64,000 nucleotides of DNA from an uncultured Halomonas sp. (GTDB taxonomy: Bacteria; Pseudomonadota; Gammaproteobacteria; Pseudomonadales; Halomonadaceae). Shown here piece by piece: positions 19,338-28,576 of this stretch (positions within the stretch are counted from its first letter, which is position 1; each line of letters opens with the position of its first letter). Below the pieces are notes generated by a model that had not been told where the DNA came from, did not search any database, and was given only the letters and a program-made list of their open reading frames with translations. Both the position numbers and the translations under genes were made by a program. The DNA lies in the NCBI RefSeq assembly GCF_947501415.1, contig NZ_CANMVL010000004.1, positions 1 through 64,000 on the forward strand. Direction: 5' to 3'.

Positions 19338-20828
19338 ATGACAGCACTCGGCCACCTGATCAACGGCGCTCGTGTCGATCGCCAAGGGCGCAGCCAGGAT
19401 CTTTACAACCCCTCCACCGGTGAGGTGAAGGGCCAGGTCAGCCTGGCCAGCAAGGCGACCGTCGAAGAGGCCATCGCCACGGCTCAGGCGGCCTTTCCCG
19501 CCTGGCGCAACACCCCCCCGGCCAAGCGGGCTCGGGTCATGTTTCGCTTCAAACAGCTGCTGGAGGAGCATGCAGAGGAGATCGTTCGCCTGGTCGGTGA
19601 AGAGCATGGCAAGATTTCCCACGACGCCCAGGGAGAGCTTGCCCGCGGTATCGAAAATGTCGAGTACGCCTGTGGCGCGCCAGAGCTGCTCAAGGGGGAG
19701 CACAGCAAGAATACCGGGCCAGGCATCGACTCCTGGAGCGAGCATCAGCCCCTGGGGGTAGTCGCCGGCATCACGCCGTTCAACTTCCCCGCGATGGTGC
19801 CGCTGTGGATGTACCCCATGGCCATCGCCTGCGGTAACACCTTCGTGCTCAAGCCCTCGGAACGCGATCCGACCTCGGCACTCTTTATCGCCGAGCTGGC
19901 GCTGGAGGCGGGCCTGCCCGCGGGCGTGCTCAATGTGGTCAATGGCGACAAGGAGGCCGTGGACACCCTGCTCGATGACGAGCGCGTCCAGGCCGTCAGC
20001 TTCGTCGGCTCCACGCCGATCGCCGAGTATATCTACTCGCGGGCCAGTGCCAACGGCAAGCGTTGTCAGGCACTGGGTGGCGCCAAGAACCACGCCATCG
20101 TCATGCCCGATGCCGATATGGAGAATGTGGTCAACTCGCTGACCGGAGCCGCCTTCGGTTCCTCCGGCGAGCGCTGCATGGCGCTATCCGTGGCGGTGGC
20201 CGTGGGGGATGAGGCGGCCGATACTCTGGTCGCCAAGATGCAGGAGTCGATGGCGACCCTCAAGGTCGGCCCGTTCTCCGACAAGAGCAACGACTTCGGT
20301 CCGGTGATCACCAAGGCGCATCAGGAAAAGGTTTGCGGCTATATCGCCAGTGCCGAGGAGCAGGGCGCGACCCTCGTGGTCGACGGTCGTGATGTCAAGG
20401 TCGAGGGTTACGAGGGGGGCTTCTATGTCGGCGGCACCCTGATCGATAATGTGACGCCCGAGATGACCTGTTATCGGGAAGAGATCTTCGGTCCCGTGCT
20501 GCTGGTCATGCGGGTCGACAGCATGGAAGAGGCCATGCGTCTGATCGATGAGCATGAGTATGGCAATGGCACCTGCATCTACACCCGCGATGGTGAGGCG
20601 GCACGCTACTTCAGCGATAATATCCTGGTCGGCATGGTAGGGGTTAACGTGCCGCTGCCGGTGCCCGTGTCGTATCACAGCTTCGGCGGCTGGAAGCGCT
20701 CGCTGTTCGGTGACCTTTCCGCCTATGGCCCCGATGCAGTGCGCTTCTACACGCGTCGCAAGACCATCACCCAACGCTGGCCCTCCGCCGGCGTGCGCGA
20801 GGGGGCGCAGTTCTCCTTCCCCTCCTGA
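19338..20828 (+). CDS. mmsA: CoA-acylating methylmalonate-semialdehyde dehydrogenase
   Basis: This aldehyde dehydrogenase of 496 residues carries the MmsA/IolA marks: GVVAGITPFNFPAMVPLWMY near 138, LKPSERDP near 170, and the catalytic cysteine in GSSGERCMALSVAV near 280. The enzyme oxidises malonate or methylmalonate semialdehyde and releases acetyl- or propionyl-CoA. Pairing with an omega-transaminase argues for beta-alanine breakdown rather than valine catabolism. Confidence 0.92.
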   Translation: MTALGHLINGARVDRQGRSQDLYNPSTGEVKGQVSLASKATVEEAIATAQAAFPAWRNTPPAKRARVMFRFKQLLEEHAEEIVRLVGEEHGKISHDAQGELARGIENVEYACGAPELLKGEHSKNTGPGIDSWSEHQPLGVVAGITPFNFPAMVPLWMYPMAIACGNTFVLKPSERDPTSALFIAELALEAGLPAGVLNVVNGDKEAVDTLLDDERVQAVSFVGSTPIAEYIYSRASANGKRCQALGGAKNHAIVMPDADMENVVNSLTGAAFGSSGERCMALSVAVAVGDEAADTLVAKMQESMATLKVGPFSDKSNDFGPVITKAHQEKVCGYIASAEEQGATLVVDGRDVKVEGYEGGFYVGGTLIDNVTPEMTCYREEIFGPVLLVMRVDSMEEAMRLIDEHEYGNGTCIYTRDGEAARYFSDNILVGMVGVNVPLPVPVSYHSFGGWKRSLFGDLSAYGPDAVRFYTRRKTITQRWPSAGVREGAQFSFPS

Positions 20829-20856
20829 GGCCAGGTGGGTCGGCTTGAGACCAGGT

Positions 20857-20876
20857 GGCCCCGCTTAGGCGGGGCC
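20857..20876 (+). terminator. Hairpin after mmsA
   Basis: GGCCCCGC and GCGGGGCC form an 8-bp stem with a TTAG loop about 28 bases after the mmsA stop. There is no strong T-run, so it may end most mmsA transcripts or only stabilise the 3' end. Confidence 0.5.
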
Positions 20877-20925
20877 ATCGTGATTGAGACGTCAAAAATA
20901 TCAACAAAAAACAGTGGAGATAACG

Positions 20926-21057
20926 ATGTTCGGATTACCCGTATCCACCACCTGGCTGGTCATCGGTGTGCCAGTGTTCTGGGTGCTCTACACGCTGGGC
21001 TTCCTCTGGGTAACTCGAGGCTGGCCGGGACTCAAGAACTCGGAGTCCGGTCGCTGA
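20926..21057 (+). CDS. 43-residue membrane protein preceding a sodium:solute symporter
   Basis: The ATG at 20926 opens a 43-residue frame (MFGLPVSTTWLVIGVPVFWV...) ending with TGA at 21055-21057. One hydrophobic helix (about residues 9-29) is followed by a short polar tail. GTGGAGA lies before the start. It ends 50 bases before the symporter gene at 21108. A similar pairing occurs at 28577-28816, and small hydrophobic partners (DUF3311-type and shorter) often precede SSS symporters, so it is probably a real accessory subunit. I have no direct functional evidence. Confidence 0.65.
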   Translation: MFGLPVSTTWLVIGVPVFWVLYTLGFLWVTRGWPGLKNSESGR

Positions 21058-21107
21058 GTCGAGGCGGCTGGTCATGAAAACAAGAATCGCGTGACAGGAG
21101 AAAATGA

Positions 21108-22670
21108 GTGAACTCAACGGTATTGATGTTTCTTGCCCTGTACTTCATCGGCATGTTGGCCGTAGGTGTCATCTCCATGCGTCGAGGCGGCTCGAGCAGC
21201 ATGGAGGGCTACTACCTTAGCGGTCGCAATGTGGGGCCTCTGGTGACCGCCATGACGATGCAGTCCACGTCCATGAGTGGCTACATGTTTCTGGGGGCGG
21301 GGTCTCTCGGCTATACCCAAGGGTATTATGGTTTCTGGTATGCCGCGGGAGATATCGGTGGCGGGGTGGTGAACCTCTCGGTTCTCGGACGGCGGATGCG
21401 AAAGCTCTCCCAGATCATGGGGGCACTGACCTCCATCGAGTATCTTGAGAAGCGCTATCCCAGCAAGTGGGTCCGCCTGATCGCGGCGGTGCTGTCGGTC
21501 TCCCTGCTGGGCGCCTATGTACTGGCGCAGTTCATCGCCGGTGGCAAGGGCCTGGAACTGGTGACAGGACTGCCCTACGAGGTGGCGCTGGCGATAGCCG
21601 TGGGCGTCATCCTTGCCTATACCCTGATGGGCGGCTATGGCGCGGTGGCCTACACCGACCTTCTGCAGAGCTTCGTGATGATCATCGGTATCGTCTGGAT
21701 CCTGGTCGCCACGCTTCAGGAGGTAGGTGGCCTGACGGCAGCCAACCAGGCCATCGCTTCCATAGATCCGACGCTGCTCAGCATCTGGGGCAAGGATCTT
21801 GTCCATGAAGGGCAGTGGGGAATCGTGCTGGGTGCCCTGTTGATCTTCTCCATCGGCTATATGGGCTGGCCCCACGTCGTCACGCGCCACATGGCAATGC
21901 GCAACCCATTCCATGCGCGTCGCGCCGGCGTCTACTCGACTCTGTGGAACCTGGTATTCGTCAGTGCCCCCTATATTCTCGGCACCCTGGCCATCCTGGT
22001 GCTGCCCGATCTCGATGATCCCGAGCAGGCCATCTTCGCCCTGGCCCAGAACCTGCTGCCTGCCGCCGTGGTGGGTATCGTGATGGCTGCCATCATGGCA
22101 GCCATCATGTCCACGGCCGACTCGATCCTGCTTCAGACGGGGAGCATTGCGGCTCGCGACCTCTATGAGCGGTTTATCAATCCGAACATGGAGGAGAAGC
22201 AGATGGTGAGGGTGTCCCAGCTGATCGTTCTGTTGCTGGGAACCGTCTGCGGTGTCGTGGCTGTCTTCGAACCGCCGGCGATCTTCTCCATCGTTGTCTT
22301 CACGACCTCGGTACTGGGTAGTGCCTTCCTGCCGGCGTATGTGGCCGCGGTGTGGTGGCGAAAGGCCAATACGCCTGGTGCCCTGGCTTCGATGATTGTT
22401 GGTAGCCTGGTGGCGTTCTTCTGGCAGTATCTGGCCCTGGACGGGGTGACCGGCCTGCACCCCATGTTGGCCGGCGTGGTGCTCTCCAGCCTGGCGATGG
22501 TCGTCGCCAGCCTGATGACGCAAGCCAGCCATCCCGTTCCCGAGCATATCCTGGAGGCGATGGAGGAAACCGCCGAACTGCGCCCCTTGCCGAGGCCACT
22601 GAAGGCGCAGCAAAGCTTCGAGATGGCACATGAGGCGCTGACGCTCAAACTCAGTGAGCGCACGGCGTGA
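21108..22670 (+). CDS. Sodium:solute symporter (SSS family)
   Basis: The 520-residue transporter has about 13 hydrophobic segments, with the SSS sequences GYYLSGRNVGPLVTAMTMQS near 35-55 and GYMGWPHVVTRHMAMRN near 250. It uses a GTG start at 21108, with AGGAG eight bases upstream; a nearby ATG is out of frame. It is coupled to the small protein before it and overlaps the next gene by four bases. It resembles the PanF/YhdT-associated branch of SSS proteins, but the substrate (an organic acid, amino acid or pantothenate-like compound) is unknown. Confidence 0.88.
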   Translation: MNSTVLMFLALYFIGMLAVGVISMRRGGSSSMEGYYLSGRNVGPLVTAMTMQSTSMSGYMFLGAGSLGYTQGYYGFWYAAGDIGGGVVNLSVLGRRMRKLSQIMGALTSIEYLEKRYPSKWVRLIAAVLSVSLLGAYVLAQFIAGGKGLELVTGLPYEVALAIAVGVILAYTLMGGYGAVAYTDLLQSFVMIIGIVWILVATLQEVGGLTAANQAIASIDPTLLSIWGKDLVHEGQWGIVLGALLIFSIGYMGWPHVVTRHMAMRNPFHARRAGVYSTLWNLVFVSAPYILGTLAILVLPDLDDPEQAIFALAQNLLPAAVVGIVMAAIMAAIMSTADSILLQTGSIAARDLYERFINPNMEEKQMVRVSQLIVLLLGTVCGVVAVFEPPAIFSIVVFTTSVLGSAFLPAYVAAVWWRKANTPGALASMIVGSLVAFFWQYLALDGVTGLHPMLAGVVLSSLAMVVASLMTQASHPVPEHILEAMEETAELRPLPRPLKAQQSFEMAHEALTLKLSERTA

Positions 22671-23188
22671 TCGATCCCTTGGAGAGTCCCGTGGTGGACG
22701 CCGCCGGTGATCAGGAAGCCTGGCTCAAGGCCAGGCTTCCCCTCGACGGCCTTGAACGGCGTGTCGCCAGCATCGACGCCGAGCTCACGATTGATAGGGT
22801 CGAGCCGATCGGCTTCCCGTATCTGCTTTGCCTCTATCGCTGGAACACTCGACGCTGGGGCATGTCGCGTGAGGAGCTGATGAACTGTCTGGTCGATCGT
22901 TGTCAAGGGGTCAGTACGACAGTGGAGGGCGTAGAGTTCGGTACCCCCCTGAGCGCTGCCACGCTGCCTGCTCCCGAGCTCGAGACTCCACCCCTCGAGC
23001 GCAAGGCCCGCCAGCATGTGATGCAGGTGCGCCGCCATCGTTTGAAGCGCCGAAGCGCCTCGGGGCTAGAGTTGATGCGCTGCCAGCCCGTTCGCAAACC
23101 CTTGTGGCGCGTTACTGCTCACCATGAGCGGCATGGGGGGCTCGACCTGCTGATCGATGCCCTCAACGGCGGCTATTACCTGCTGTAA
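22667..23188 (+). CDS. Hypothetical protein coupled to the symporter gene
   Basis: I do not recognise this 173-residue protein. It starts with GTG at 22667 overlapping the symporter TGA by four bases; a GTG at 22691 is an alternative. It is soluble, with no signal peptide or membrane helix. The middle is proline-rich (around PAPELETPPLE), followed by a strongly basic stretch with HRLKRR, then a short beta-like end with LDLLIDALNGGYYLL. The tight overlap suggests co-translation with the symporter, but no function can be assigned. Confidence 0.6.
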   Translation: MIDPLESPVVDAAGDQEAWLKARLPLDGLERRVASIDAELTIDRVEPIGFPYLLCLYRWNTRRWGMSREELMNCLVDRCQGVSTTVEGVEFGTPLSAATLPAPELETPPLERKARQHVMQVRRHRLKRRSASGLELMRCQPVRKPLWRVTAHHERHGGLDLLIDALNGGYYLL

Positions 23189-23348
23189 ACGGGCGCATTT
23201 GATCATCCGGGACCCCACAATAAGAAAGAGCAATGGGCCTTTGAACAGGCCGGTTTGGCTCATCCCCCTGTCGGTGCCTTATCCGTACCACAGCTTCGAG
23301 CCTTTGTCGGCTTGTTTTAGGCGGTAGGCCGGGAGATTGGAATGGGGA

Positions 23349-23370
23349 GTGCCGGGAGCCACCCCGGCAC
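23349..23370 (-). terminator. Hairpin downstream of the amidase gene
   Basis: GTGCCGGG at 23349-23356 pairs with CCCGGCAC at 23363-23370, and the flanks TGGGGA/CATCCC extend it imperfectly. It lies just after the amidase stop when read on the minus strand. The T-run is poor, so it is a moderate call. Confidence 0.5.
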
Positions 23371-23378
23371 CATCCCGG

Positions 23379-24794
23379 TTAAAGGTCGAGATTGGGATGA
23401 TTCGGCAGGTGTTGCTCTAGAAGCCGGGCAACCTGCAGGACCTTGAGGTCCTGGAAGCGTGGTCCGACCAGGTGCAGACCAACTGGTAGTCCCTGATCGT
23501 CCAGGCCGCAGGGCAGCGAGGCAGCGGGCTGTTGGGTCAGGTTGAACGGGTAGCTGAAGGGAGTCCACTCCATCCATTCCCTGTAGGGGCCGCCGGGGGG
23601 AACATTGTGCCCTGCCTCAAAGGGAGAGAGGGGGAGGGTGGGTGTGATCAGCAGGTCGTAATGCTGATGAAATAGCTGCATCTGCGCGGTAAGCTGCTCC
23701 CTGGCGCGACAGGCAGCCAGGTAGTCTCTTAGCGATATGTCCGCGCCACGCCGGGCAATATCCAGGAATCCAGGGTCCAGCTTTTCTTGTTGGTCCATAT
23801 CAAGGCGCTCCAGCACCTGACTGGAGCCGGCAAACCAAAGGGTATTGAAGACTTCCAAGGGGGAGTCAAACCCAGGGTCTATCTCTTCAATTGTGGCACC
23901 TAAGTCCTGCAGCTTCTCAACTGCCTTTCGGGCGCACGCCGCAATATCCGGCGCCACATCTACATAGCCAAGGTCAGGGCTGTACGCGATCCTCCACCCT
24001 TTCAGCGACGTAGGTGGCGGCGTCAGCCAATCGTCGGCGCGGGGGTTGCCTAAATACCCGTCACGAGCATCGGGTTTGGCCATGACGCTGAGCATCAGGG
24101 CGCTGTCATTCGCGGTGCGGGTCATCGGTCCCAAGTGTGAGAGCTGGCTCATGGCGCTGGCCGGCCACTGTGGTACCCAGCCGAAGGTGGGCTTAATGCC
24201 GAAGGTGCCTGTGAAGCTGCAGGGAATCCGAATGGAGCCGCCGGCATCACTACCCTGATGAAGCAATCCCAGATTGAGGGCCGCCGCCACCGCTGCCCCT
24301 CCCGAGGAGCCACCTGGTGTTAGACGGTGATCCCAGGGGTTGCGAGTGATGCCGTGCAAGGGGTTGTCGGTTACTCCTTTCCAGCCGAATTCCGGTGAGG
24401 TGGTTTTACCGAGGATTACCGCGCCAGCCTGACGTAGGTGGTGACTGATTGGTGCATCGGTTTCCCATGGGCCACCAGAGTCGCTGGTAGCTGAGCCGAA
24501 CCGCGTCGGCATACCAGCCGTTAGCGTCAGATCCTTGATGGTGGTGGGGATGCCGTCCAAGGGACCGCACGGGGTGCCGGCATGCCAGCGCGCCTCGGCG
24601 GCACGAGCAGCGGTCAACGCCTGAGTAGTATCCACGTGGGCAAAGGCATTGATCGTCGGATCATGCTGCTCGATACGTGCCAGGCAGTCCTGGGTTAGCT
24701 CCACCGGTGATAACTGTCGTTGGCGGAAGAGCTCAAGGGCTTGCACAGCGGTCAGTTCGGCAAGACGAGCTGGAAGAGAAGTCTGTGGGGGCAT
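23379..24794 (-). CDS. Amidase (amidase-signature family)
   Basis: The 471-residue protein has the amidase-signature fold: the catalytic lysine in TTIKDLTLTAG near residue 87, and the Gly/Ser-rich stretch GGSSGGAAVAAALN near 158-171 followed by DAGGSIRIPCSF near 180-190, which supplies the Ser-cisSer-Lys triad. Such enzymes hydrolyse amides, ureides or N-carbamoyl compounds. It ends a minus-strand block with an M20 carbamoyl-amino-acid hydrolase (three bases between them), a GntR regulator and an SSS symporter, so the block probably imports and deamidates one compound. A GatA role is unlikely because gatB and gatC are absent. Confidence 0.9.
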   Translation of the reverse strand: MPPQTSLPARLAELTAVQALELFRQRQLSPVELTQDCLARIEQHDPTINAFAHVDTTQALTAARAAEARWHAGTPCGPLDGIPTTIKDLTLTAGMPTRFGSATSDSGGPWETDAPISHHLRQAGAVILGKTTSPEFGWKGVTDNPLHGITRNPWDHRLTPGGSSGGAAVAAALNLGLLHQGSDAGGSIRIPCSFTGTFGIKPTFGWVPQWPASAMSQLSHLGPMTRTANDSALMLSVMAKPDARDGYLGNPRADDWLTPPPTSLKGWRIAYSPDLGYVDVAPDIAACARKAVEKLQDLGATIEEIDPGFDSPLEVFNTLWFAGSSQVLERLDMDQQEKLDPGFLDIARRGADISLRDYLAACRAREQLTAQMQLFHQHYDLLITPTLPLSPFEAGHNVPPGGPYREWMEWTPFSYPFNLTQQPAASLPCGLDDQGLPVGLHLVGPRFQDLKVLQVARLLEQHLPNHPNLDL

Positions 24795-24797
24795 GAA

Positions 24798-26066
24798 TCA
24801 CTCCTCGCTTACGCCGGCTTGCTCGAGCATGGCGTGAAGCAGTACATTGCAGCCGTCGTGAAGGTCGCTGGGAGTGGCGTTCTCAATCTCATTGTGACTG
24901 ATGCCATTCTCGCAAGGTACGAAGATCATGCCAGCCTGCGTGATGCGGCCCATGAAGATAGCGTCGTGTCCCGCGCCGCTAACGATATCCATATGCGAGC
25001 AATCTAGCATCTCGGCTGCTCGCCGCACGGCACCGACGCAGGTGTCGGCGAAGTGCTCGGGGGCAAAGTCTGCAGTGGCAACCAGCTCAGCTTCGAGTCC
25101 ATGTCGTTGGCGCGTTTCCTCAACTGCCACGCGAAGTTCGGCTGCCATCTTCTCTAGCGTATTGCTGTCAAAGTGGCGCATATCGACGGTCATCTTTACC
25201 TGCCCGGGAATGACATTGCGCGAACCGGGATGTAGCTGCATTACGCCCACCGTACCGCGGCCATGTGGCTGATAGGTTTTGGCGATACGATTGATTGCCT
25301 GCGTGATCTCGGCGGCGCCAAGCATGGCATCGCGTCGCAGCGCCATTGGTGTCGGGCCGGCATGCGCCTCCAATCCGGTAAGAGTGAGGTCGAACCACTT
25401 TTGTCCCAGAGCTCCCACCACCACACCAACGGTATTGCCGGTGTCCTCAAGGATTGGCCCCTGCTCGATATGGCACTCGAAGAACGCCTTGATATTCTCT
25501 GGCGTTACATGATCGGTGCCGCGATAGCCGATGGCCTCTAGCGCCTGACCGGCGCTGACGCCGTCCTCGTCAGTACGGGCAAGCATTTCCTCAAGTTTCA
25601 GTTGACCGGTAAATACACCGGAACCCATCATGCAGGGAGCGAATCGACATCCTTCTTCGTTGCTCCAGGCGACGACCTCAATTGGGGCGAGGGTTTGGAT
25701 ATCGGACTCGTTTAAGGTCCTGATTACTTCTAGCCCGGCCATCACACCATATACGCCGTCGAATTTGCCACCGGTGGGTTGGCTGTCGAGATGACTTCCT
25801 GTCAGTACTGCGGGACTGCTAGAGTCCTGCCCTTCGCGACGGGCGAAGATATTACCGATGGCGTCTATGCGGATGCTGCACCCTTCGGCGCGACACCACT
25901 CGATAAATAGTTCTCGTGATTGGCGATCGAGCTCGGTGAAGGCTTGTCGATTAACACCGCCCTTGGGGGTGGCGCCGATTCTAGCCATCTCCATCAGTGA
26001 TTCCCAAAGTCGTTGCTGGTCTGTACGTAACTCTGTTATGAGATGCTGGATATTAGCTGTGGTCAT
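24798..26066 (-). CDS. M20 Zn-dependent amidohydrolase (N-carbamoyl-amino-acid hydrolase/beta-ureidopropionase type)
   Basis: The 422-residue enzyme carries the M20 metal motifs: TGSHLDSQPTGGKFDGVYG with His and Asp, NEEGCRF with the catalytic Glu, and a later CHIEQGPILED. This is the HyuC/AllC/AtzB-like branch that hydrolyses N-carbamoyl amino acids, allantoate or beta-ureidopropionate. I chose the ATG at 26066 (MTTANIQHLI) because it has GAGG upstream and the longer frame is not conserved in style. If it acts on beta-ureidopropionate it would feed beta-alanine to the transaminase at 17941; this is inference. Confidence 0.85.
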   Translation of the reverse strand: MTTANIQHLITELRTDQQRLWESLMEMARIGATPKGGVNRQAFTELDRQSRELFIEWCRAEGCSIRIDAIGNIFARREGQDSSSPAVLTGSHLDSQPTGGKFDGVYGVMAGLEVIRTLNESDIQTLAPIEVVAWSNEEGCRFAPCMMGSGVFTGQLKLEEMLARTDEDGVSAGQALEAIGYRGTDHVTPENIKAFFECHIEQGPILEDTGNTVGVVVGALGQKWFDLTLTGLEAHAGPTPMALRRDAMLGAAEITQAINRIAKTYQPHGRGTVGVMQLHPGSRNVIPGQVKMTVDMRHFDSNTLEKMAAELRVAVEETRQRHGLEAELVATADFAPEHFADTCVGAVRRAAEMLDCSHMDIVSGAGHDAIFMGRITQAGMIFVPCENGISHNEIENATPSDLHDGCNVLLHAMLEQAGVSEE

Positions 26067-26174
26067 GAGATAGCCTCGTTGTGGTTGTTTGTAAGAGAGC
26101 TTATTTCTTACTAATGGTAAGTATTGAAAAATGTAATGCAGTTGGCCGTGCCAAGGAATCTGCAACGTTATTGC

Positions 26175-26987
26175 CTAGTGTTCAGACTGGGTAAGTCGCC
26201 GAAGAGGCGAGGCTGTATCGTCGTAAGGTGTATTATGAGTAACCAACATCTGATCAGCCATCTCAGCTTCGAGTGCCGACATGTTGTCTTCAGCGTCACG
26301 CATATGCTCGTCCATCAGCTTGGCTACTAGCTCGCGATCTTCCTCACGGAAGGCCTCGACTAGCTCGCGGTGGTAGCGATGATTGGCCTTGTCGAACTGC
26401 TGCCGCTCAGGGATATAGGCTTTTTTGACTACCACGAGATCTCGTAGCATGTCGTTTAGGAAGCGGCACATGAAAGCCAGTAGTGGATTGGGGCAAGCGC
26501 GGGCCAGTAGATTGTGAAACTCCAGCTCGAGGAAACGCTGGCGTCGTTGATCCTCCTCGCCAGGATGGCAACACTGGCAGGCATCAATGTTGGCAGTCAG
26601 GCTTTCCAGATCCTGCTCAGAAAGTCTCCCTACAACGGAGACGGCCAGCTCTACTTCCAGCAGGCGACGTAGCTGATAGACATGATGGCCATCCAGCGAT
26701 CGAAAGTGTAGAAAGCTCCGCAACATTCGGCTGGCAGGCTCCATGCTGGGTGTATGCAGGATTGCCCCACCACCCGGACCTGTTTTAAGAGTAATCAATC
26801 CCTCCACTTCGAGAATCTTCAGGGCCTCACGAACTGTCCCTTTGGCGCAGTCGTAAAGCTCCATAAGAGCTTTTTCATTGGGGAGGCGGTCACCCTCAGT
26901 CATTCCCTCAGTCGCGATCCAACGCTTGATATCATCACTTATAAGTTCAGCTAATTTTTGCCGACGCCGGGGTGGGATATTGGTCAT
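26175..26987 (-). CDS. GntR-family regulator, FadR subfamily
   Basis: The 270-residue protein has an N-terminal winged helix (GDRLPNEKALMELYDCAKGT and VREALKILEVEGLI, about residues 30-68) and a C-terminal all-helical FCD domain with conserved Asp/His positions that usually bind a metal and a carboxylate ligand. AAGGAG lies before the ATG at 26987, which I prefer over the longer frame. It stands between the hydrolase and the symporter on the same strand, so it probably represses this uptake and hydrolysis block. Confidence 0.88.
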   Translation of the reverse strand: MTNIPPRRRQKLAELISDDIKRWIATEGMTEGDRLPNEKALMELYDCAKGTVREALKILEVEGLITLKTGPGGGAILHTPSMEPASRMLRSFLHFRSLDGHHVYQLRRLLEVELAVSVVGRLSEQDLESLTANIDACQCCHPGEEDQRRQRFLELEFHNLLARACPNPLLAFMCRFLNDMLRDLVVVKKAYIPERQQFDKANHRYHRELVEAFREEDRELVAKLMDEHMRDAEDNMSALEAEMADQMLVTHNTPYDDTASPLRRLTQSEH

Positions 26988-27006
26988 GGACCGCTCCTTG
27001 TAATAA

Positions 27007-27030
27007 GCGGGGCCTGTGGGCAGGCCCCGC
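27007..27030 (-). terminator. Terminator of the symporter operon
   Basis: A 9-bp perfect stem (GCGGGGCCT and complement) with a six-base loop lies just after the minus-strand symporter gene and is followed in that direction by TTATTA. It also separates the symporter from the GntR gene. Confidence 0.7.
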
Positions 27031-27037
27031 ACTGTAC

Positions 27038-28564
27038 TTATCGGGACGTAGCCGCTTCACCTACAGGTCTAGCTTCACCTTCCAGACGCTCAGGATGATA
27101 CTCTGCGTCGTATTCATGACGCGCTTGCACGAAACGCTCGACTACATGGTGGTCCTTGCGCTTGAGCACTAGGCTAAGGCATACGAAGAGCCCTCCGTTC
27201 AGCAGTAACCCCCAAATACCAGCATGCAGGCCAAATGGGTTGCTGACTGTCGGACCGTAGGTGAGAAACAGCACGCACAGTATGCCAGCAATCAGTCCCC
27301 AGAATGCCGCCGTCGGGTGAGCGCGCCGCCAAGTAATCGCGCCGAGGGTTGGTACGATAAGCTGGGCGGTGCCGGCCAGGGCTGCGATACCAATGGTCAC
27401 CAAAAGCCCAGGGACTGTCAGTGCCAGGATGTAAGCAGCCAAAGAGAACCCGACCAATGAGAGGCGGCCGATAGTCACAATGCGTGCCTGACTCGCTTCG
27501 CGGTTCACATAGCGCTGATAAATATCCATGGTCACCACTGTAGAGACGGCATGGATCTGTGAGTTTGCTGTAGACATTGCCGCAGCAGCTCCAGCAGCCA
27601 TTATAAGTGAGGCGATCATATATGGTGCATAGTTCATCAGCATGACGGGCAGAATCTGATCAGCATTCTCCAAGCCTGGTTCAAGCAGAACACCACTGTA
27701 ACCAGTCAGTACGGAGCCGAAGTAGCCAAAGGCCGCGAGCCCAAGGAGGAAGGGCATAAGATTGAACAGTCGTCCACTTTTTACCGAATACATGCGAAGC
27801 CAGATCTGAGGGCCCATAAATGCCCCAATCGCCACGATGACGAACAGGGAGAACCACATGCTGTATCCCATGTTGCCATTTGGCCCTGGCATGGTCAGAT
27901 GCTCAGGGGAGCTTTGGTGAAGCTGTGAAAACAGTGCCGCTGGGCCTCCCAGTTGGTGGGAGATGTAGTAGCCGGCAAATAGCATTCCGAAAAATAGCAG
28001 TGCACCGTAGATTACATCTGTCCAGGCGATTGCTCGAATGCCGCCAATCCATACGTAGACAATAATAATGAAATAGAAGAGGAGAGCCGCCAGCCAGAAG
28101 GGGATAACGCCACCAGAGGCAACTTCGATCAGGTAGGCGCCTCCGGTGAGCTGGATCTGGAGGTAGGGGACCGTGAATACCAAGGTGATCACCACGACCA
28201 GAAGACGCAGCGCCTCGCTGTTGTAGAAGTCACCCATCAGATCGGAAGGTGTCAGGTAGTTGAAGCGCTTGCCCAGGAACCAGACCCGCTTTCCGACCCA
28301 GTAGTACATGAAGCCGAACAACAGGTTCCACGCCAGCGCGGTGAGGTAGACAGGTCCACTGGTATAGAAGGTGGCATTGGAGCCCAGGAAGGCAAACGCG
28401 CTCCACCAGGTGGCGGCCACCGTGAAGAATACGGCAATGCTGCCCATTGCTCGTCCTTGAACAAAAAAGTCCTCGCTGGTGTCCTTCGATTGTCTCGCGG
28501 AAACCACTCCCACGAGCAAGGGAATGATCATGAAAGCTGCAATAATGAAGATGCTACCAGTCAT
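27038..28564 (-). CDS. Sodium:solute symporter (SSS family)
   Basis: The 508-residue membrane protein has SSS features: SEDFFVQGRAMGSIAVFFTV near 30-50, a conserved AWTDVIYGALLFFGML region and about 13 hydrophobic segments. The polar C-terminal tail is cytoplasmic. It lies 12 bases after a DUF3311-like small membrane gene and upstream of the GntR, hydrolase and amidase genes. It probably imports the amide or carbamoyl substrate of those enzymes. The sequence is only distantly like the symporter at 21108, so this is not a recent duplication. Confidence 0.9.
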   Translation of the reverse strand: MTGSIFIIAAFMIIPLLVGVVSARQSKDTSEDFFVQGRAMGSIAVFFTVAATWWSAFAFLGSNATFYTSGPVYLTALAWNLLFGFMYYWVGKRVWFLGKRFNYLTPSDLMGDFYNSEALRLLVVVITLVFTVPYLQIQLTGGAYLIEVASGGVIPFWLAALLFYFIIIVYVWIGGIRAIAWTDVIYGALLFFGMLFAGYYISHQLGGPAALFSQLHQSSPEHLTMPGPNGNMGYSMWFSLFVIVAIGAFMGPQIWLRMYSVKSGRLFNLMPFLLGLAAFGYFGSVLTGYSGVLLEPGLENADQILPVMLMNYAPYMIASLIMAAGAAAAMSTANSQIHAVSTVVTMDIYQRYVNREASQARIVTIGRLSLVGFSLAAYILALTVPGLLVTIGIAALAGTAQLIVPTLGAITWRRAHPTAAFWGLIAGILCVLFLTYGPTVSNPFGLHAGIWGLLLNGGLFVCLSLVLKRKDHHVVERFVQARHEYDAEYHPERLEGEARPVGEAATSR

Positions 28565-28576
28565 GGCGTGACCTCC

